11,050 bases of DNA from an uncultured Oscillibacter sp. (lineage in GTDB: Bacteria > Bacillota > Clostridia > Oscillospirales > Oscillospiraceae), in assembly GCA_910584075.1 (NCBI GenBank), contig CAJTZI010000059.1:1-11050 (forward strand), read 5' to 3'. Under the pieces are notes generated by a model. That model made no database searches, was not told the origin of the DNA, and saw only the letters and a program-made list of their open reading frames with translations. Made by a program: the position numbers and the translations under genes. Positions 6,549 to 11,050 of this stretch are shown one piece after another; within the stretch, counting starts at the first letter, position 1; each line of letters begins with the position of its first letter.

Positions 6549-7859
6549 TTATGTACGCTCCGCCGTCTCCCGTTCCTTCTCAGGGGCGGCGGGACGGCTG
6601 TTGGCATGGACGTTGATATAGCGGGCTTTCAGCTTGGAGTAGAGGATGGTCTGGCTGCTGTACAATCCGCTGTACCCCGAGAGCATATAGCTGATGCCGC
6701 AGGCCAGGGCAAAGTACCACAGCCCTCCGGAGCCGAACAGCTCCACGGACAAAAACACAGAGGCCACAGGGCTGTTGGTGACGCCGCAGAACACAGACAC
6801 CAGCCCCAGCGCCGCGCCGAAGTCCGCCGGCAGCCCCAGCAGCGGGGCTGCGACACAGCCAAAGGTAGCTCCCACAAAAAAGGATGGCACCACCTCTCCC
6901 CCCTTGAAGCCCGCCGCCAGGGTGACGGCAGTGAAGAGAAGTTTCAGGAGAAAGGCGGCAGGATGGGCAGTCCCCCGCTCTATGGCGGCGGTGATCACCT
7001 CCATCCCCGCGCCATTGTAATTCCGGGTGCCCACCAGATACGTCAGGGCGATGATGGCAAAGCCGCCGGCAACCACCCGGAGCCAAGGGTTGGGAATCCG
7101 CTTTTCCAGCCAGTGCTCTGTTCCATGGATGAATTTGCAGAACAGGATGGACACCAGGGCAAAGAGCACCGACAGCGGCAGTACCTGAAAAAACGTACCC
7201 GCCGCGATCTCCGGCGCCGCCACGGTAAAACGGGTGGGCTCCACCCCCAGTCCCAGGGACACGCCGAAGGCCGCCAGGGCCGACATCAGGCAGGGCAGCA
7301 GGGCCGCGTGGTACATCGTGCCGATGCTGATGCCCATGACGGCAAAAACCACAGCGGTCAGAGGCGTGCCGAAGAGGGCGGAGAAGCAGGCCGACATGCC
7401 GCTGAGGGTGGCCACCCGCAAATCCTGGTCGTCCAGCCGCAGAAGCCGCCCCGTCCGCTGGCCGATGGTGCCGCCGATCTGAAGGGCCGCCCCCTCCCGA
7501 CCGGCGGAGCCGCCGCACAGATGGGTCAGCATCGTGCCCAGAAAGATGGAGGGCACCAGCAGAACAGGGAGCCGCTCATCCTTATGGACCGCATCAATGA
7601 TGTCGTTGGTCCCCATGCCCTCCGTTCCCATCAATTTGTAGGCGCCGACGATGGCCAGTCCCGCCAGGGGAAGGCACCACAGCAGCCAGGGATATGCCTC
7701 CCGGGTCTGGGCTGCGTAGTGGACACTCAGGTGGAACACCGCCCCCACCACGCCGCACAGGCTCCCGACGATGAGGGCCAAAAACATCCACTTTGTCAGG
7801 ACCACAGCATACATCCCCGTGCTGCGGACCCACTCCCGAAACCGTTTTCGATCAAACAT
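6549..7859 (-). CDS. CLC-family anion/proton antiporter with CLC-F (fluoride) signatures
   Basis: A 436-residue polytopic membrane protein of the CLC family. The gating glutamate motif is present as 'GGSAGREGAALQIGG' with E122. The chloride-coordinating motif GSGIP of typical CLCs is replaced by 'GMGTN' (81-85), with Met82 at the Ser position. The later motif reads 'GGEVVP' (320-325), with E322 and V323 where ordinary CLCs have GIFAP. A Met in place of that Ser and a Glu-Val pair in the second motif are features reported for CLC-F fluoride/proton antiporters. The inference is fluoride export in exchange for protons, but chloride transport is possible. ATG 7859 follows GAGGTG (7869-7864); a GTG at 7871 would overlap the upstream stop. 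The upstream gene ends at 7868, so the two are probably translationally coupled. No C-terminal CBS domains are present. Confidence 0.82.
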   Translation of the reverse strand: MFDRKRFREWVRSTGMYAVVLTKWMFLALIVGSLCGVVGAVFHLSVHYAAQTREAYPWLLWCLPLAGLAIVGAYKLMGTEGMGTNDIIDAVHKDERLPVLLVPSIFLGTMLTHLCGGSAGREGAALQIGGTIGQRTGRLLRLDDQDLRVATLSGMSACFSALFGTPLTAVVFAVMGISIGTMYHAALLPCLMSALAAFGVSLGLGVEPTRFTVAAPEIAAGTFFQVLPLSVLFALVSILFCKFIHGTEHWLEKRIPNPWLRVVAGGFAIIALTYLVGTRNYNGAGMEVITAAIERGTAHPAAFLLKLLFTAVTLAAGFKGGEVVPSFFVGATFGCVAAPLLGLPADFGAALGLVSVFCGVTNSPVASVFLSVELFGSGGLWYFALACGISYMLSGYSGLYSSQTILYSKLKARYINVHANSRPAAPEKERETAERT

Positions 7860-7867
7860 GACGCACC

Positions 7868-8710
7868 TCACACGCCCGCCAGGGCCGCTTTTCCGTCCAG
7901 GCGGCGCTCCAGCAGCTCCGGCGTTTTCAGATACCGCTCAAAGGCGGCGAAGAACCGGGAGTACTCGATGCCCGTGGCAATGCGCTCATCCATGACCACA
8001 CCCAGGGGCATGTGCTTTTTCCGGCTGCCCGCCGGGGCCAGGGGATCCGTCACAGGCTTGCCCATGCAGACAAACACGCTGGTGGTGCCGAACTCATAGC
8101 AGTGGTGGAAGATGTAGCTGGTGTTGATAGAGGCCAGATTGGTGATAAAGAGACTGGTGTGGAAGGGGCTCAGATCAATGATCTTCCGGGGCAGAAGGCC
8201 GTGGAGGTCCAGGTGGTAGGCAAGGCCGAAGACCAGCCGGGCAAGTCCCGGGACACGAAATGCCATATTGGCGAATTTGTCGGTACTGTTGTTGTGGACC
8301 CGGTTCTGGTTCAGCTCCACATTCTCTTTGATCTTCCGGCTGATGGAGAACACATCGTCTCCCGGCTCCAGAAAGATTTTCAGAGTGGTCTCATCCGGCA
8401 TGCCGTCCGCCCGGGTCTTGAGGATGACAAAGCTGAAGCAGAAGTGGTTGCGCTTGTAGATCTTGCGGTTCATGATAAAATAGTTCATCTTGGGGTGCTC
8501 CAGCGCCGCCTTGTAATAGGCTGCCACCAGCACGCTCATATGGGTCACGTGCTGTCCCTCCCGCCGTTTCCGGCGGATAAAGCCCTTGACGATGTCCTCG
8601 TCCACATAGTCGCTGGCCCAGTTCTGTGCGTCAAAGCGGCGGGGCATCACATAGGGCAGGGCCTGCACGATGGGACTCAGGTTGGTCACCCGCGTTCCGT
8701 CCGGTCTCAT
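7868..8710 (-). CDS. CAT/E2-fold acyltransferase-like protein with altered active-site motif
   Basis: A 280-residue protein resembling the catalytic domain of 2-oxo acid dehydrogenase E2 and chloramphenicol acetyltransferases, with no lipoyl or subunit-binding domain. The C-terminal region has the family layout 'SPFHTSLFITNLASI', 'FGTTSVFVCMGK' and 'PLGVVMDERIATG', where an active enzyme normally has DHRxxDG. Here the catalytic His position is E242 and the Asp position is T246, so classic acyl transfer by that His looks unlikely. Stand-alone proteins of this type in Clostridia are often annotated as 2-oxo acid dehydrogenase subunit E2; their true role is not known to me. The start at 8710 has GGGGGAG upstream. 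It is the first gene of the minus-strand operon, and its stop overlaps the ribosome site of the CLC gene. Confidence 0.7.
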   Translation of the reverse strand: MRPDGTRVTNLSPIVQALPYVMPRRFDAQNWASDYVDEDIVKGFIRRKRREGQHVTHMSVLVAAYYKAALEHPKMNYFIMNRKIYKRNHFCFSFVILKTRADGMPDETTLKIFLEPGDDVFSISRKIKENVELNQNRVHNNSTDKFANMAFRVPGLARLVFGLAYHLDLHGLLPRKIIDLSPFHTSLFITNLASINTSYIFHHCYEFGTTSVFVCMGKPVTDPLAPAGSRKKHMPLGVVMDERIATGIEYSRFFAAFERYLKTPELLERRLDGKAALAGV

Positions 8711-8758
8711 ATCGTCTCCCCCGTTCTTTCCTAAACTAGAGGCGCTCCTCTTATTCGT

Positions 8759-8787
8759 ATTATAGTTAAGAATATGTTAAAATTCAA
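8759..8787 (-). promoter_or_regulatory. Promoter of the E2-like/CLC/YetF operon
   Basis: On the minus strand, TTGAAT (8787-8782) and a perfect TATAAT (8764-8759) are 17 bp apart. The leader is about 45 nt and contains a small AGAGG-AGCG-CCTCT hairpin at 8738-8751. I see no fluoride riboswitch here. Confidence 0.75.
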
Positions 8788-8832
8788 CCACTCTCCCGGA
8801 ATTTCTTCCGAACCTCATTTTTCCGCCGCCTC

Positions 8833-8861
8833 TTGCCTTATCGGCGAAAAAACGGTATACT
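8833..8861 (+). promoter_or_regulatory. Promoter of rimM-trmD
   Basis: TTGCCT (8833-8838) and TATACT (8856-8861) are separated by 17 bp. Predicted transcription begins near 8868, giving a very short leader of about 24 nt with AAGGAG (8878-8883) before ATG 8892. Confidence 0.75.
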
Positions 8862-8891
8862 GAATCTCAATCACACAAAAGGAGCATTCCC

Positions 8892-9398
8892 ATGAAACTG
8901 GAGACCATTAAAATCGGCCAGATCGTCAACGCCCACGGCATCCGGGGAGAGGTCCGCATCCAGCCCCGGGACGGTGACGCGGCCTTTCTCACCAAGTTCA
9001 AAACCTTCCTGCTGGACGGGCGGCCCGTCTCCCCCACCGCCTGCCACATCCACAAGAGTCTGGTGCTGGCAAAGCTCCCCGGTGTGGACGACATGAACGC
9101 CGCCCTGGCACTCAAGGGAAAGAACCTCTATATCCGCCGGGAGGACGCCCGGCTGCCGGCGGGGGAGTATTTCGACGATGAGCTGCTGGGCCTGGACGTC
9201 TATGACGCGGACAGCGGCCAGTGCCTGGGGGAGCTGACGGCGGTGGAGCCCTATCCCGCCCACAAGCTCTACACCGTCCGGGGACAGCGGGAGTTCCTGG
9301 TGCCCGCGGTGAAGGATGTGTTCATCAAATCCATCGACATGGAGGAAAACCGCATGGAGATCCATGTCTGGGAGGGATTGGCCGACCATGAGAATTGA
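8892..9398 (+). CDS. rimM: Ribosome maturation factor RimM
   Basis: A 168-residue protein that helps mature the head of the 30S subunit, binding ribosomal protein S19 and acting in late 16S rRNA processing. The N-terminal RimM domain starts 'KIGQIVNAHGIRGEVR', a family hallmark. The C-terminal PRC-barrel domain starts near residue 91 (GEYFDDELLGLDVYD) and includes 'EFLVPAVKDVFIKSID', also typical. The length is normal. ATG 8892 has AAGGAG at 8878-8883. It overlaps trmD by 11 nt, the usual tight pairing of these two genes. The common upstream partners rpsP and the KH-domain protein are not present here. Confidence 0.95.
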   Translation: MKLETIKIGQIVNAHGIRGEVRIQPRDGDAAFLTKFKTFLLDGRPVSPTACHIHKSLVLAKLPGVDDMNAALALKGKNLYIRREDARLPAGEYFDDELLGLDVYDADSGQCLGELTAVEPYPAHKLYTVRGQREFLVPAVKDVFIKSIDMEENRMEIHVWEGLADHEN

Positions 9399-10152
9399 CA
9401 TCCTCACCCTGTTCCCCGACTCCGTGGACGCCATGCTGAACGTCAGCATTCTGGGCCGGGCCCAGGAGCGGGGGTACATCGCCATCCGGTCCCACCAGAT
9501 CCGGGATTACACCACCAACAAGCAGATGCAGGTGGATGACTACCCCTACGGCGGGGGCCGGGGGGCCGTGATGCAGGCGGATCCACTGTACCGCTGCTGG
9601 GCCCATGTGACGGAGGTCCACGGTCCCGGACGGACCGTCTTCCTCTCCCCCTGCGGCAGGACCTTCACCCAGGACGTGGCCCGGGAGCTCCACGTCGCCT
9701 ACGATCACCTGATCTTAGTCTGCGGCCACTACGAGGGCGTGGACCAGCGGTTTTTGGACGAGTGCGTGGACGAGGAGATTAGCGTGGGGGACTTTGTCCT
9801 CACCGGCGGGGAGATCCCCGCCATGGCGGTGGCGGACGCGGTGTGCCGCATGGTGCCCGGCGTCCTGCCGGATCCGGAGTGCTTTCAGGAGGAGAGCCAC
9901 TGGAACGGCCTTTTGGAGTACCCCCAGTACTCCCGTCCCGCGGTGTGGCACGGCCGGGAAGTGCCGGAGGTTCTCCTCTCCGGCGACCACGGCAAGGTGG
10001 CGGACTGGCGGAAGAAGGAGAGCTACAAGCGCACCATGCGCCGCCGTCCGGATCTCTTCGCCCGGTTTGACGAGACACAGCTCACCACCAAGGCGGAGAA
10101 AAAGGTTCTCCAGCAGGCCAAGGACGAGATCGCCGCAGAGGACGGGGGATAA
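9388..10152 (+). CDS. trmD: tRNA (guanine-37-N1)-methyltransferase TrmD
   Basis: A 254-residue SPOUT-class enzyme that methylates G37 next to the anticodon, using S-adenosylmethionine, and prevents +1 frameshifting. Key regions: start 'MRIDILTLFP', 'DYPYGGGRGAVMQ' (51-63), the trefoil-knot region 'VCGHYEGVDQRF' (111-122) and 'EISVGDFVLTGGEIP' (130-144). R154 and the 'GLLEYPQYSRP' block are conserved. The position of the catalytic Asp of H. influenzae TrmD (D169) appears to be E169 here, a conservative change. ATG 9388 lies inside the end of rimM in another frame, and GGAGGG (9371-9376) is rather far upstream, so translational coupling with rimM is likely. The longer in-frame start at 9316 is not used because it has no ribosome site and does not match the family's length. 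Confidence 0.95.
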   Translation: MRIDILTLFPDSVDAMLNVSILGRAQERGYIAIRSHQIRDYTTNKQMQVDDYPYGGGRGAVMQADPLYRCWAHVTEVHGPGRTVFLSPCGRTFTQDVARELHVAYDHLILVCGHYEGVDQRFLDECVDEEISVGDFVLTGGEIPAMAVADAVCRMVPGVLPDPECFQEESHWNGLLEYPQYSRPAVWHGREVPEVLLSGDHGKVADWRKKESYKRTMRRRPDLFARFDETQLTTKAEKKVLQQAKDEIAAEDGG

Positions 10153-10154
10153 AC

Positions 10155-10196
10155 AACAGGCGGGCGCCGCTGAGCGCCCGCCTGTTTCTTATTTTC
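10155..10196. terminator. Terminator of rimM-trmD, shared with the convergent gene
   Basis: A perfect 13-bp GC-rich stem (10155-10167 with 10174-10186) with a 6-nt loop, followed by TTTCTTATTTT on the plus strand. It begins 3 nt after the trmD stop. The opposite strand reads GTTGTTTA after the stem, and the minus-strand gene's stop codon (10191-10189) lies 3 nt from it. Both genes therefore end on the same hairpin. Confidence 0.88.
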
Positions 10197-10659
10197 CGGA
10201 GCACTTCTCCGCGTCGATGGCCAGCACCAGCATCAGGGCGTACAGGGCGTTCCGGGGGTCCACCACATCGATGGAGTAGGTGTCCGTCCAGTTCAAAAGC
10301 TCCTTGGAGATGACCGCCACCACAGCGCCGCAGGGCTCCGTGACGGTGTAGTCCCACTCCATAAAGCTCCCCTCCACCTGCCAGCCGAAGCAGTCGATGT
10401 CAAACCGGGGGCGGAAGAAGGAGAACTCCTTCTGGATGCAGCCGATGTACTCCCCGCTCTCGTAGAGCTCGAACTTAGGCAGCAGGGTGAACACCCGCTC
10501 CTGCACGGTGCCAATGTGGTTCCCGGCAGCGTCCAGGATGTGGAGGCAGTGGCCCCAGGAGAGCTGGCCCTCCACGGTGTAGACGGTGTTCCCCGCCTCA
10601 TCGTAGATGTCGTAGCTGTCAAACCAGGAGAAGAAGCGCTGCTTGAAATGAAGACGCAT
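10189..10659 (-). CDS. LURP-one-related/YxjI-like protein
   Basis: A 156-residue soluble protein, MRLHFKQRFFSWFDSYDIYDEAGNTVYTV at the start (given here in two parts: MRLHFKQRFFSWF and DSYDIYDEAGNTVY). A beta-strand-rich body follows with repeated 'D.AGN.IGTV' and 'ESGEYIGCIQKE' turns. This matches the LURP-one/YxjI (tubby-like) fold, a cytosolic beta barrel around a helix whose bacterial role is unknown. I chose ATG 10659 over the in-frame ATG 10680 because GGAGGG lies 7 nt upstream of 10659. There is no signal peptide or membrane segment. It is read from its own extended -10 promoter, which lies in the remains of the neighbouring flavodoxin-family gene. Confidence 0.78.
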   Translation of the reverse strand: MRLHFKQRFFSWFDSYDIYDEAGNTVYTVEGQLSWGHCLHILDAAGNHIGTVQERVFTLLPKFELYESGEYIGCIQKEFSFFRPRFDIDCFGWQVEGSFMEWDYTVTEPCGAVVAVISKELLNWTDTYSIDVVDPRNALYALMLVLAIDAEKCSGK

Positions 10660-10840
10660 GGACGGTCCCTCCGTTTCCATCAGATGGACCTATCATAGCA
10701 CAGCCCGCCAGGGGTATGTGTAACAAATCGGTGACAAAACGGGGATGGCCTGCCGACACAGCCCCCTCCCGGAACGCCTCGATCATGCCTTTCGTATTCC
10801 CGTTGGGCCGAGGACTGCCGTTTAATACAAGAATGTTCAT
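10619..10840 (-). pseudogene. Truncated flavodoxin-family NAD(P)H-dependent reductase
   Basis: The first 47 residues read like a normal flavodoxin-fold NAD(P)H-dependent FMN reductase: 'MNILVLNGSPRPNGNT' with the FMN-phosphate-binding loop, then 'IEAFREGAVSAGH' and 'DLLHIPLAGC'. Full-length relatives have roughly 180 residues or more and continue after 'AGC' with a Cys-rich 'xxCxxC' type segment. Here the similarity stops after Cys47 (10700). The frame then runs in meaningless sequence through the start of the LURP-one gene and stops at 10619. The ribosome site AAGGAG (10853-10848) is intact, so a short peptide may still be made. Only about a quarter of the enzyme remains, so it cannot be functional. 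Loss was probably by deletion rather than a simple frameshift, because no continuation is visible in other frames. Confidence 0.65.
10692..10700 (-). promoter_or_regulatory. Extended -10 promoter of the LURP-one gene
   Basis: On the minus strand TGCTATGAT (10700-10692) is a TGn-extended -10 box. No good -35 box sits 17 bp upstream, which is usual for extended -10 promoters. It falls exactly where the homology of the flavodoxin-like remnant ends. Confidence 0.5.
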
Positions 10841-10862
10841 ATTGTCTCTCCTTGTTTTTACA

Positions 10863-10909
10863 GTTCTAAAGTGGGCGCGGCGCTTTTATCGCCGCGCCCA
10901 CTTTAGAAC
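10863..10909. repeat. Perfect 20-bp inverted repeat with 7-nt loop
   Basis: GTTCTAAAGTGGGCGCGGCG (10863-10882) is followed by CTTTTAT and its exact reverse complement (10890-10909). It lies between the end of the right-hand gene and the flavodoxin-like remnant. The core with flanking AAA/TTT looks like a two-way terminator, but no real T run follows on either strand. Small direct repeats follow: CGAACTGGA at 10909 and 10920, GGATTAG at 10926 and 10935. Confidence 0.8.
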
Positions 10910-10937
10910 GAACTGGAAACGAACTGGATTAGTCGGA

Positions 10938-11050
10938 TTAGAAACTGTTCTTAATCAGCCACTGCTCAGCTTTCAGAACTTCCTCTGTTGCGTCGGTCCC
11001 GTCTGCCAGGATCACCCTTTCCTCCGGCAGATGACCGAAGCAATCCAGGT
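10938..11050 (-). CDS. Unidentified protein, C-terminal end (partial)
   Basis: The minus strand is open from the window edge to TAA at 10940-10938. The last 36 residues begin LDCFGHLPEERVILADG and go on to 'TDATEEVLKAEQWLIKNSF'. The composition is protein-like (helical, charged), and the other two minus-strand frames stop early. I do not recognise the family with confidence. The hairpin at 10863-10909 lies 28 nt downstream and may end its transcript. Confidence 0.5.
   Translation of the reverse strand, partial: LDCFGHLPEERVILADGTDATEEVLKAEQWLIKNSF

Larger units (their letters stand above)
8711..8891. other. Divergent intergenic region
   Basis: 181 bp between the minus-strand operon and rimM. 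It is AT-richer than the flanking genes and contains one promoter on each strand (8759-8787 minus, 8833-8861 plus). I see no further gene or conserved RNA structure. Confidence 0.7.

Noticed and set aside
6606..8099. Long plus-strand open frame opposite the CLC and E2-like genes
   Set aside because: It spans two minus-strand genes, is rich in H, Q, G and R and has no domain-like region.
8711..8758. Fluoride riboswitch in front of the CLC operon
   Set aside because: The leader is only about 45 nt and lacks the conserved crcB-motif pseudoknot sequences; only a small 5-bp hairpin is seen.
10863..10909. Insertion-sequence terminal inverted repeats
   Set aside because: The arms are only 7 nt apart, so nothing can be carried between them, and no transposase or target duplication is visible.
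1..11050. CRISPR array, tRNA or rRNA gene, prophage or transposon
   Set aside because: No regularly spaced repeats, cloverleaf or conserved rRNA segment, integrase or transposase frame was seen on either strand.

Overview
The window is GC-rich, gene-dense chromosomal DNA with a Gram-positive gene set: strong GGAGG-type ribosome binding sites, a BceB-like peptide ABC permease, a CsaB-type pyruvyltransferase, and several small families (DUF4330, DUF421/YetF, a DUF6774-like protein) typical of Clostridia. Together with the GC content, this points to a gut-type Oscillospiraceae relative of Flavonifractor, Lawsonibacter or Intestinimonas. That assignment is an inference from gene content and base composition; there is no rRNA here to confirm it.

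Layout. (1) 1-2334, plus strand: the tail of a probable ABC ATPase, then a 713-residue FtsX/BceB-type permease with ten predicted membrane helices and a large extracellular domain, closed by tandem hairpins. (2) 2416-5473: a divergent pair. A single-pass DUF4330 protein (minus) faces a long glycosyltransferase-CsaB fusion (plus). The AT-rich gap between them has a perfect 20-bp palindrome carrying a -10 box on each strand, plus further inverted repeats. (3) 5529-8710, minus strand: a probable four-gene operon read from 8787 downwards. It encodes a CAT/E2-fold acyltransferase-like protein with an altered active-site motif, a CLC antiporter with CLC-F (fluoride) signatures, a YetF/DUF421 membrane protein and a small DUF6774-like protein. 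A terminator-like hairpin between the CLC and YetF genes contains the YetF ribosome binding site. (4) 8833-10152, plus strand: rimM and trmD with an 11-nt overlap, driven by a well-formed promoter divergent from the operon in (3). (5) 10189-11050, minus strand: a LURP-one/YxjI-like protein, a truncated flavodoxin-family reductase whose homology ends where the LURP gene's promoter lies, a perfect 20-bp inverted repeat, and the last codons of an unidentified gene.

How the genes fit together. Much of the window concerns the envelope: peptide-antibiotic sensing or export (BceB-like), pyruvylation of a wall polymer (GT4-CsaB, the anchor type for SLH proteins), and membrane ion transport (CLC, YetF). 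rimM-trmD is the translation-related housekeeping part, but it lacks its usual neighbours rpsP and rplS here. I found no tRNA, rRNA, CRISPR array, transposase or phage gene. No wholly new system is evident. The most distinctive signals are the terminator/ribosome-binding-site hairpin at 6484-6540, the bidirectional palindromic promoter at 2938-2957, and the CLC-F-like signature in a gene with no visible fluoride riboswitch.
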